This document shows positions 1-5,625 of a DNA stretch of 5,625 nt, one piece after another; the stretch's first letter is position 1; every line of letters starts with the position of its first letter. This DNA comes from Deltaproteobacteria bacterium. GTDB lineage: Bacteria; Desulfobacterota; GWC2-55-46. Where the stretch lies: positions 1-5,625 of the forward strand of contig JAKAIQ010000146.1 in NCBI GenBank assembly GCA_021825035.1. The letters are read 5' to 3'. A program made the position numbers and the translations under genes. The notes beneath the pieces were generated by a model. It had not been told where the DNA came from and did no database searches. It saw nothing but the letters and a program-made list of their open reading frames with translations.

Positions 1-449
1 CAGTTCCCGGACGCCAAAACGACGGATGCTATGAAATTATTGGTCTTAGGGTCAAGAAGCTCCTCTTCAATTAGAACTCCCGGCGTAACGATCTTTACGA
101 CCGCCCTTTCGATTATTCCCCTGCCCTCGTCCGCACCTTCGACCTGTTCACAGATCGCAACCTTATGCCCTTCTTTTACAAGCCGGGCGATATAGGATAG
201 AGCTGCATGATGGGGCACCCCGCACATCGGAATGTCCCTGCCTTTATCCCTCGACGTAAGAGTTATACCAAGGGTGCGCGAGGCAAGCAATGCGTCTTCA
301 AAAAACATCTCATAGAAATCACCCATACGGAAGAAGAGTATGGCGTCATTATTCTGCGCCTTGATCTCAAGGTACTGGTGCATTGCCGGTGTGACACTTT
401 TCATAGCGGGCCAAAGAGATTGCGATAAAGCGGTTTTTAAAAGCGCCAT
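1..449 (-). CDS. mutS: DNA mismatch repair protein MutS, N-terminal part (runs off left edge)
   Basis: MutS is the cytoplasmic ATPase that recognises base mismatches and small loops and starts methyl- or nick-directed repair with MutL. Only the first 149 codons are present; the 3' end lies beyond the left edge. The visible part is the MutS domain I mismatch-recognition module. It has the TPAMHQYLEIK opening, then RMGDFYEMF (residues 41-49) holding the Phe-X-Glu mismatch-wedge motif at F45/E47, then DIPMCGVPHHA (72-82), ICEQVE (99-104) and VTPGVL (121-126), all typical of the family. An in-frame TGA lies two codons upstream of the ATG at 449, so 449 is the farthest possible start. A second in-frame ATG at 404 (residue 16) would place the wedge Phe at residue 30, a common spacing in the family. 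Neither has a clear Shine-Dalgarno, so the start is uncertain. It follows the GH57 stop by 14 nt and is probably co-transcribed. Identification is very secure. Confidence 0.97.
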   Translation of the reverse strand, partial: MALLKTALSQSLWPAMKSVTPAMHQYLEIKAQNNDAILFFRMGDFYEMFFEDALLASRTLGITLTSRDKGRDIPMCGVPHHAALSYIARLVKEGHKVAICEQVEGADEGRGIIERAVVKIVTPGVLIEEELLDPKTNNFIASVVLASGN

Positions 450-463
450 TGGTCAGGCAAGTC

Positions 464-2689
464 TCAGACCATCCAGTTTTGTGCCTCGAAATCCTCGGGG
501 GGCACATCCAATATTATGAACCCTTTTACGGGCCATCTTTCCTGTGCTCTTTCACCGGCAACGATATTGATGAAAAACCGCGTCTCCCCTCCAGCCGTCG
601 CTCCGATTGTCTTTAAAGGTATCTCAAGCTCAACCACGCTTCCAGACGCCATATTCACCGAAGCGCTGATTTCAATCCATTTGTCGGAGCCAGGTGTTTT
701 TTCGAAGACGCGCGTCTTTGAAGACCGGCCTTTTATATTCCCGTAAATCCTTAAAGCCTTGGGACCGAGGAAGTTCATGGTGAAACTCCAATCATTGTCC
801 GGAGAGGCAATGGGAGAAAGATAATCGAACCGCAAAAAGAGCGAATCCATGGAGAAGCCATATACGATCTTATCTATTAGAGTCTCTCCGTGGGCGTCAG
901 TGTGCATTGCCGAGCCGAAATGGATACGCTCAATCCTACCGCAAGAAAGCCATTCATAATAATTGGTCACCTCGCCGTCAATTGTCGGTTTTATGTATGA
1001 CGTCGGCGCAACCGTAGGCCTGTAGCCCTTTGACTCCGAAGAAATTGGGATTTCCAGCGAATCGGGAGGTTCTTCGTTAATCAGGGTATATATCCTTCTT
1101 ATATGTTTACGAAAAAGATTGTCGAAAAGCTCATCGTTCATCGATGAGTGTTCGTCACCGTACCACCAAAACCAATCGCTTCCTTCAGCCGCGTACAGCT
1201 CTTCCCACGCGCCGGCGAGCGCGTTTCCGATATTCTTATCATCGTTGCTCTTTGCAGATTCCTCATACTTTACCAGCGCATCTCGAGCATCGGAAATGCA
1301 GTCCCATGCCGCATTATCCTCAGGATGCCCTATCCAGATCTTGAAGTTGTGGTTAATCCAGGAACCGGCAAACAGTGTCGGGAGCGGTTCCATTTTCGGT
1401 TTCTTATTGAGAAACTCGGTTATTGTCAGGCATCTCAGCTTGGAGTGGCTGGAAAGTTTCGAATACAGCGAGACCAGAAAGTCCCGACCATCATTTTTAA
1501 AACTCTCCCAGGCGTTTTCGCCGTCAAGTATGATACTGACAATATGGTCTTCCGGTTTCTCAAGCATTTCGTGTATCCTTACGAGCCTCGTTATGAGATC
1601 GTCGGAGGCATCGTTGGCGCTCATCCTTGCATAATCGAAGCCGATAAGGTCAGAGAGCACATGGTCCCTGAAAACGATGGCCATATCGCCATTCCCCGCG
1701 TTCACGGAATACGCCCGGTACAGAAAAGGGTCATGGCAATTTCCGTGATTGTCGCGTCGTATTTCTTTTTTGAGAGTATTTGACAGTATCTCTTCGTCGG
1801 AAGCGATCCACCTTATCCCCTCTCCGGAAATTAGCGGCAATATGTCCGAGCTTACCGAGCCTTCGGAGGGCCACATTCCGCGCGGCTCGCTATTGAATAT
1901 TTTTCTGTAAATGGCGGCCCCTTTCTTTATCTGAGCGAGCGCATCCTCCGGGTGCTGAAATCTTTTTACGGGTAAAGTTGCGTTTGGCATGGCGATCTTG
2001 GCGGAAAAGCTGTCGCACAGGAGCGGCAGTATCGGATGATAGTATGGAGATATGCTTATCTCTATTGTGCCTTTTTCCTTGAGCTCTGCGTATTTAGGTA
2101 GAATTTTTTTGATTATTTGTATCTGCCTGTCAAGGAGCGACCTTTTCTCGTCTTCGCTATATTCCCGTCCCTTATCGAGCAGAGACGCGAGAAATCCGTC
2201 ATTTCTACGTATCTCCGGGTCTATCCAGGCAAGATTGAAAAGAACCTGCAGATCGCGGTAATCGCGTTCGTTGAAATATCTGAGCGCCGAGTTTATATCG
2301 TCGTCTTGATTCGACGGCCCACGCTTCCTCAGCAATTCATCATAACGCGGGATTGGTCTGATCATGTTGTCCCAGTTTGCCTGAAAAAAATTCTTCAGTA
2401 TAAACACCTTGTCTTCGACGCTTAAATCCCGCGACTGCTTCAGGCTTAACGCCCTGTACCTGTCTGAGGCCAGGCCCGCCTCATATTCACCCAGTTGCTC
2501 GATTAGGCACGGCGCAAGGTTAAATGTCTGGTGAATTTCGGGGAATTCATCAAGTATTGCAGCCATGTCATAATAGTCTTTTGTGCCGTGATAAAGAACC
2601 CAGGGCATAAGGTATTCGCCGGTAAAGGGGTCCTTATAAAGAGGCTGATGCATGTGCCATAGAAAGGCTATGTTAAGCTTCCCATCCAT
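464..2689 (-). CDS. Glycoside hydrolase family 57 protein (COG1449-type alpha-amylase/glucanotransferase-like) with beta-rich C-terminal domain
   Basis: This predicted retaining alpha-glucan hydrolase or transferase has 741 residues and no signal peptide, so it should be cytoplasmic, acting on glycogen-like or maltodextrin substrates. Conserved GH57 regions visible in order are HMHQP (12-16), SPYYHPILPL (214-223), GMWPSEGSVS (271-280) with E276 the likely nucleophile, FRDHVLSDLIGF (340-351), and ILDGENAWE (387-395) with D389 the likely acid/base. A helical segment with DWFWWYGDEHSS (505-516) follows, as in MJ1611-like members. From about residue 560, starting at the PTIDGE segment, a beta-rich region resembles the accessory domain seen in this subfamily. 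The catalytic assignments rest on my motif alignment. The ATG at 2689 is chosen: it lies 4 nt after the preceding stop and leads straight into LNIAFLWHMHQP. A GTG at 2722 would add 11 residues unlike the family and overlap the upstream gene. No Shine-Dalgarno is close, so translation may be coupled. Exact substrate cannot be read from sequence. Confidence 0.93.
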   Translation of the reverse strand: MDGKLNIAFLWHMHQPLYKDPFTGEYLMPWVLYHGTKDYYDMAAILDEFPEIHQTFNLAPCLIEQLGEYEAGLASDRYRALSLKQSRDLSVEDKVFILKNFFQANWDNMIRPIPRYDELLRKRGPSNQDDDINSALRYFNERDYRDLQVLFNLAWIDPEIRRNDGFLASLLDKGREYSEDEKRSLLDRQIQIIKKILPKYAELKEKGTIEISISPYYHPILPLLCDSFSAKIAMPNATLPVKRFQHPEDALAQIKKGAAIYRKIFNSEPRGMWPSEGSVSSDILPLISGEGIRWIASDEEILSNTLKKEIRRDNHGNCHDPFLYRAYSVNAGNGDMAIVFRDHVLSDLIGFDYARMSANDASDDLITRLVRIHEMLEKPEDHIVSIILDGENAWESFKNDGRDFLVSLYSKLSSHSKLRCLTITEFLNKKPKMEPLPTLFAGSWINHNFKIWIGHPEDNAAWDCISDARDALVKYEESAKSNDDKNIGNALAGAWEELYAAEGSDWFWWYGDEHSSMNDELFDNLFRKHIRRIYTLINEEPPDSLEIPISSESKGYRPTVAPTSYIKPTIDGEVTNYYEWLSCGRIERIHFGSAMHTDAHGETLIDKIVYGFSMDSLFLRFDYLSPIASPDNDWSFTMNFLGPKALRIYGNIKGRSSKTRVFEKTPGSDKWIEISASVNMASGSVVELEIPLKTIGATAGGETRFFINIVAGERAQERWPVKGFIILDVPPEDFEAQNWMV

Positions 2690-2693
2690 GCGA

Positions 2694-3920
2694 TTATTTT
2701 GCGCTGAAGACCTCGAGCGCACCCTCGTTGGTAAGCAGGGCTACGTGGCCTTCAGAGGCCGAGGCGTTAGCGGTTATGCCGTAGTCGAGTTTTTTCTCCC
2801 AGACTTCGGCTCCATCCCTCATCCTGAACGCCTGCATGTACCCCTTAGTCTTTTCAAGGAAACTTATGTTGAAGGGGGCCGAGCTGTAATTCATAAGGAC
2901 AAATAGATAGCCGCCGGCGGCGAATATCGAAGATGGCTTGTTCTTGAGTTTCGTCCTCCACAGTATGGAGCCATTAACCGAATCGATGGCTACGATCTGA
3001 TCCGAACCGACGATGACCAGCGTTTTTTTGCCCGTAAAGACGAAATCATAGGCCTTGATTACATTATAGGTGCGCTTCAGTTCTCCATTTTCCCCGTTCA
3101 AGGCAAGTATGTCGTTTTTATCATCTATAATATATGTGAGCCCGTTGCGTACAAGCGGCGTTCTCCTTGTCTTATCCACGGAGTCGAAGTTTTTTTCGAC
3201 CTTCTTTGTCCATAGTTCCTTGCCTGTATCTGCCGCAAGGCACACAAGGACTCCATCAGAGAACAGGTTGTATATCCTGTTGTCGGAATAGGCTGGCGAG
3301 ACCGTGAGTCTTGGGGTCACTGTCTGATAAGCGCTTCTGTAATAGCTCCATATTTTTTGTCCCGTCCTCATGGAAAGAGCATACAGTCTGTCATCAAGGG
3401 AGGAAAAATAAAGCTTGTCGCCTGCTACTATCGGCGATGCGGTAATCTCGGACCGAGAACGAAAGCTCCATTTTTCCGCGCCGCTTTTCTTGTCAAGGCA
3501 TCTCAGGACGCCACCGGCGGAACCGAAGCAAACGAGGTCGTCCGTTACAGTCGGGGCGGCTTCGAGAGGGTTCTTCGCGTCAAATCGCCATAGCCGCTTG
3601 CCTTTATAGAGATCATAGGTATAAAAGCTTCTGTTAGTGGACCCAACATACAGGATGCCGTTGGAAAGAGCCGGCGTCGAGAGCTGTTCCTCGGGAAAAG
3701 GCTTGAAAAACCTTATGGTTGAGAGGTCTCCGGTCCAGGCAAGAACGAGAGGCAGGTGTAGCTCTTCAGGGGAGGAGTTACTCCGCTCATAATCGAAGGC
3801 AAACGTGTTCCATGGCACGGGACCCCTGACCGGCTGCGCAGCGCATCCAAAAAAAACGAAGGTTGCCGCGATTATGGACAGGATTTCAACCGTAAATCCT
3901 TTTAAGGACTTCTTCTGCAT
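2694..3920 (-). CDS. PQQ-repeat (BamB-like) beta-propeller lipoprotein
   Basis: This 408-residue predicted envelope protein has a basic N-terminus (QKKSLK), a hydrophobic stretch at about 11-24, and FFGC with Cys26 as the likely lipidated residue. The -3 Phe makes the lipobox imperfect; Ala at +2 would fit outer-membrane sorting in a Lol system. The rest is a string of PQQ/quinoprotein-type propeller blades ending in G-x-x-x-W motifs: GKRLW (107-111), GAEKW (147-151), GQKIW (187-191), GKELW (233-237), GSILW (317-321) and GAEVW (370-374). A degenerate copy lies near 278-285. Such propellers are usually protein-interaction platforms (BamB in outer-membrane protein assembly) or, with other domains, dehydrogenases. 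No catalytic dehydrogenase signature is evident, so a structural role is favoured. The ATG at 3920 is chosen because AGGAGA lies 10 nt upstream and it puts the signal peptide at the N-terminus; the farther ATG at 3974 would bury that signal. It overlaps the PHP gene by 35 nt. It need not be the true BamB. Confidence 0.88.
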   Translation of the reverse strand: MQKKSLKGFTVEILSIIAATFVFFGCAAQPVRGPVPWNTFAFDYERSNSSPEELHLPLVLAWTGDLSTIRFFKPFPEEQLSTPALSNGILYVGSTNRSFYTYDLYKGKRLWRFDAKNPLEAAPTVTDDLVCFGSAGGVLRCLDKKSGAEKWSFRSRSEITASPIVAGDKLYFSSLDDRLYALSMRTGQKIWSYYRSAYQTVTPRLTVSPAYSDNRIYNLFSDGVLVCLAADTGKELWTKKVEKNFDSVDKTRRTPLVRNGLTYIIDDKNDILALNGENGELKRTYNVIKAYDFVFTGKKTLVIVGSDQIVAIDSVNGSILWRTKLKNKPSSIFAAGGYLFVLMNYSSAPFNISFLEKTKGYMQAFRMRDGAEVWEKKLDYGITANASASEGHVALLTNEGALEVFSAK

Positions 3921-4536
3921 TTTTCTGCATTCTCCTGAAATCAGTAGTATTGAGTCCTGCTCCAAGGGCGACATTCAAGGCTGATTCGTCCGTAATAAGG
4001 TCTCCCGGCGCGTGCGAATCAGTATTTAAAACAAGATTTACTCCATATTTCTTTGCCGCGGCTGCAACGTGCCCATTTGAGATGCCGTGGCCGGCACGGC
4101 TTGTAATCTCGAAAATGACGGAATTTTTGACGGCAAGCGCGCATTCGTCAACCGACACCAACCCTGGATGGGACAAAATGTCAACCCTGGACCTGATGTA
4201 CGCCATATTGGTTCCCCTTGCCACAGGCTCAGCGAGGGTCTCGCCGTGGCCCACGACTATGCCGGCTCCAAGGGTACGCGCCTTCTTAACCATCGACGGA
4301 ATAAGGTGAGGCGGGATATGAGTCAGTTCAACGCCGGGGATGAGCTTGAACCATTTGTCTCTGTTCAACTGCTTGCAGACCTTTGTAATCTGTCTTATGA
4401 TAAATTCGATGTTTGATTCATCGGCATGGTCTGTAATAGCCATGGCCCGATACCCTTTTACTTTAGCTCTTTGCACCAGTTCGGTAGGCAAAAGCTGGCC
4501 GTCGCTTAAAAGGCTGTGCGTATGAAAGTCAATCAT
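3886..4536 (-). CDS. PHP-domain metal-dependent phosphoesterase (histidinol-phosphatase-like family)
   Basis: This compact 216-residue single-domain PHP protein is predicted to be cytoplasmic and to hydrolyse a phosphoester using a cluster of bound metals. The full ligand set appears present: H5 and H7 in DFHTHS, D12 in SDG, H37 in ITDHAD, E70 in PGVELTH, H97 in VGHGET, H123 in LSHPG, and D173 plus H175 in NTDSHAPGD. This order matches the ligand pattern of YcdX-type PHP enzymes. Family members include histidinol phosphatases, nucleotide phosphatases and polymerase-associated exonucleases; no his genes lie nearby, so histidinol phosphate as substrate is not supported. The ATG at 4536 is well supported by AAAGGAA 7 nt upstream and by the HTH motif falling right after the start, as usual. 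The end of the gene contains the ribosome-binding site and start of the following lipoprotein gene, suggesting coupled translation. The specific substrate is unknown. Confidence 0.92.
   Translation of the reverse strand: MIDFHTHSLLSDGQLLPTELVQRAKVKGYRAMAITDHADESNIEFIIRQITKVCKQLNRDKWFKLIPGVELTHIPPHLIPSMVKKARTLGAGIVVGHGETLAEPVARGTNMAYIRSRVDILSHPGLVSVDECALAVKNSVIFEITSRAGHGISNGHVAAAAKKYGVNLVLNTDSHAPGDLITDESALNVALGAGLNTTDFRRMQKNAEEVLKRIYG
3931..3936 (-). promoter_or_regulatory. Ribosome binding site of the lipoprotein gene, inside the PHP coding region
   Basis: The minus strand reads AGGAGA, 10 nt before the ATG at 3920. It lies wholly within the last codons of the PHP gene, so ribosomes finishing that gene pass over it, which suggests translational coupling. 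An out-of-frame ATG at 3930 directly abuts the AGGAGA and is too close to be used; it is an internal Met codon (M203) of the PHP gene. The site decides the lipoprotein start between 3920 and 3974. Confidence 0.72.
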
Positions 4537-4543
4537 GGCGAAG

Positions 4544-4550
4544 TTCCTTT
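4544..4550 (-). promoter_or_regulatory. Ribosome binding site of the PHP gene
   Basis: The minus strand reads AAAGGAA, 7 nt before the ATG at 4536. It sits in the 26-nt A/T-rich gap after the DUF4388 stop codon. It is a reasonable match to the Shine-Dalgarno consensus and fixes the start of the PHP gene. No promoter is apparent in this short gap. Confidence 0.7.
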
Positions 4551-4562
4551 TTATTTATTAGA

Positions 4563-5625
4563 TCAGAGTGATATATAGTCATTTTTAACAAGATTTTCGA
4601 ATAAAGTATGAAATACATCGAATATCACCCCTTCATTCAGCAATAAAGGTTCGCCGGCTTTAAGATTCAAATCTTTTCTAAAATATGGATTGTCGGCTGC
4701 CGCCCGGCTGCTGCATACATGAACTACCGGCACCCTTTTTCGTAAGATCATCTCTCTTTTTATCTTGGCCAGTTCTTTTATGTCTTTTTCCGCGTTCTCA
4801 TCCCACAAAAGGATCATCCCGGTCAAATTTGTCGAAAATGCAGCCACGAGAGGCGCCATGTTCCTTACCGTCGATACGGTGAAAAGAACAAGTTCCATGC
4901 CGCCGTGGAGCATGATAGTAGCGGCTTCGCCGAACGGGTTTGCGGCCTTGTCTTCTTCGGGAGCCGGCCGAAGGTTCACTGAACATCCAGGGATGCGCCC
5001 GCACTGCCTTATAAAGTTCGCGGCGAGAGTCCTGCATGTGGATATAAGAAAAATCTTGGCGTAGTTCGAGGAAGACCAATCTGAATACCGGCTTATTATC
5101 TTTTCCCTAACGCTTATTTCCTGATCACGCGTGAGTAATTCTCCGTGCGAGTCTTCACTATCCTTTATCTTTTCGATTATACCTTTACTTATCAGGTTGG
5201 CAAGGCTTTTATAAGCCTCGTAATCAGGACATGTACAGTGCTCGATTATGTCTCCAACCCTCGAATAAATCTCGGCAAGTCCGGTTATCTCATAAATAAC
5301 GGGGTTAAGACCCTTGGGAAGGTCTTTTAGTTGAATCTTCGACCTGACAGCCATTTTTACGTCAGGAAGCTGTGAGCTTTTTTTTCTGAACTCGTCTATC
5401 TGCCTCATCCCCTCCATCAAGAGATTGCTCGTCGTAGAGCGTATCTTTTTCCAGGAGCTTACAGTCTCGTGGATGAACTCAAAGCTTCCCTCATTCCATG
5501 GAAGCATCCTGAAAAGGGCCTTTTCTTTTTCTGCGTTGCCGAGCGTGCAATCGTATATTTCGCCTCCCTTTAACAGGACCGTGCCGCGCATATTCCCGCA
5601 CGTCATCCTGAGTTCCCCTTCTTTT
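4563..5625 (-). CDS. DUF4388 (PATAN-like) protein with degenerate GTPase-like C-terminal domain, N-terminus missing (runs off right edge)
   Basis: The reading frame is open to the right edge, and the residues before the first visible Met (KEGELR) fit the DUF4388 consensus, so the start lies outside and the Met at 5606 is internal. Residues below count from that Met. Residues 1-45 are the end of a DUF4388 domain: RGTVLLKGGEIYDC, then KALFRMLPWNEGSFEF. Residues about 95-147 resemble the small helical or winged-helix segment often following it (ITGLAEIYSRVGDIIE, then LANLISKGIIEKI). From about 180 the layout resembles COG2229/MglA-like small GTPases: beta-1 YAKIFLIST, a FGEA segment, MELVLF, GMILLWD, VPVVHV. 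The P-loop Gly-Lys-Ser/Thr, the switch TPGQ-type motif and the NKxD motif are absent. Such proteins occur in signalling, motility and polarity contexts of deltaproteobacteria and relatives; a GTP-independent adaptor role is my inference. The TGA ends 26 nt before the PHP gene. The domain calls are pattern-based, without a profile search. Confidence 0.75.
   Translation of the reverse strand, partial: KEGELRMTCGNMRGTVLLKGGEIYDCTLGNAEKEKALFRMLPWNEGSFEFIHETVSSWKKIRSTTSNLLMEGMRQIDEFRKKSSQLPDVKMAVRSKIQLKDLPKGLNPVIYEITGLAEIYSRVGDIIEHCTCPDYEAYKSLANLISKGIIEKIKDSEDSHGELLTRDQEISVREKIISRYSDWSSSNYAKIFLISTCRTLAANFIRQCGRIPGCSVNLRPAPEEDKAANPFGEAATIMLHGGMELVLFTVSTVRNMAPLVAAFSTNLTGMILLWDENAEKDIKELAKIKREMILRKRVPVVHVCSSRAAADNPYFRKDLNLKAGEPLLLNEGVIFDVFHTLFENLVKNDYISL

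Noticed and set aside
207..428. Plus-strand open frame of 73 codons opposite mutS
   Set aside because: It is antisense to unmistakable MutS domain I and its product resembles nothing recognisable.
1148..1783. Plus-strand open frame of 211 codons inside the GH57 gene
   Set aside because: It is antisense to strongly conserved GH57 sequence, has no recognisable motif, and is explained by the codon structure of the real gene.
2690..2722. GTG start at 2722 for the GH57 gene
   Set aside because: It would overlap the lipoprotein gene by 29 nt and add 11 residues with no family match; the ATG at 2689 leads directly into the conserved N-terminus.
3921..3974. ATG at 3974 as the start of the lipoprotein
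   Set aside because: It would place 18 extra residues before a classic signal peptide and lengthen the overlap with the PHP gene, whereas AGGAGA supports 3920.
4537..4562. Possible promoter or terminator in the gap between the DUF4388 and PHP genes
   Set aside because: The 26 nt are A/T-rich but hold only a ribosome binding site; no hairpin or -35/-10 pair fits in the space.
4798..5079. Minus-strand open frame of 93 codons inside the DUF4388 gene
   Set aside because: It is in another frame of the longer gene, Arg-rich in the way of off-frame translations, and has no family features.
5604..5606. ATG at 5606 as the start of the DUF4388 protein
   Set aside because: The frame stays open to the window edge, and the residues before it fit the DUF4388 consensus, so the domain begins outside the window.

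Overview
All five recognisable genes lie on the minus strand, packed head to tail with almost no non-coding DNA, so the window reads as part of one operon transcribed from right to left. In transcription order they are: (1) a 5'-truncated DUF4388 (PATAN-like) protein whose C-terminal half looks like a GTPase domain that has lost its nucleotide-binding motifs (4563-5625, continuing past the right edge); (2) a small PHP-family metal-dependent phosphoesterase (3886-4536); (3) a PQQ/BamB-type beta-propeller lipoprotein (2694-3920); (4) a cytoplasmic family 57 glycoside hydrolase with a beta-rich C-terminal domain (464-2689); (5) the N-terminal 149 codons of the mismatch-repair ATPase MutS (1-449, continuing past the left edge).

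Spacing is 26 nt between genes 1 and 2, a 35-nt overlap between 2 and 3, 4 nt between 3 and 4, and 14 nt between 4 and mutS. No tRNA, rRNA, CRISPR, insertion sequence, attachment site or convincing terminator is visible. Any promoter for the string must lie beyond the right edge or inside a coding region. There is no gene-free stretch longer than 26 nt.

The organism is a bacterium with a diderm-type envelope, judging from the BamB-like lipoprotein with a signal peptide and a Cys lipobox. DUF4388 proteins with COG2229-like GTPase tails, together with MJ1611/COG1449-type GH57 enzymes, suggest a deltaproteobacterial (Desulfobacterota), Nitrospirota or related, possibly uncultured lineage. This assignment is an inference and only loosely constrained.

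The genes do not form an obvious single pathway. The GH57 enzyme would act on internal alpha-glucan (glycogen-like) polymers. The propeller lipoprotein would sit in the envelope, the PHP protein would hydrolyse a phosphoester, and the DUF4388 protein would have a signalling or scaffolding role. MutS is a housekeeping gene at the distal end. The most unusual point is the apparent pseudo-GTPase domain in the DUF4388 protein. I see no clear evidence of a wholly new defence or mobile system.
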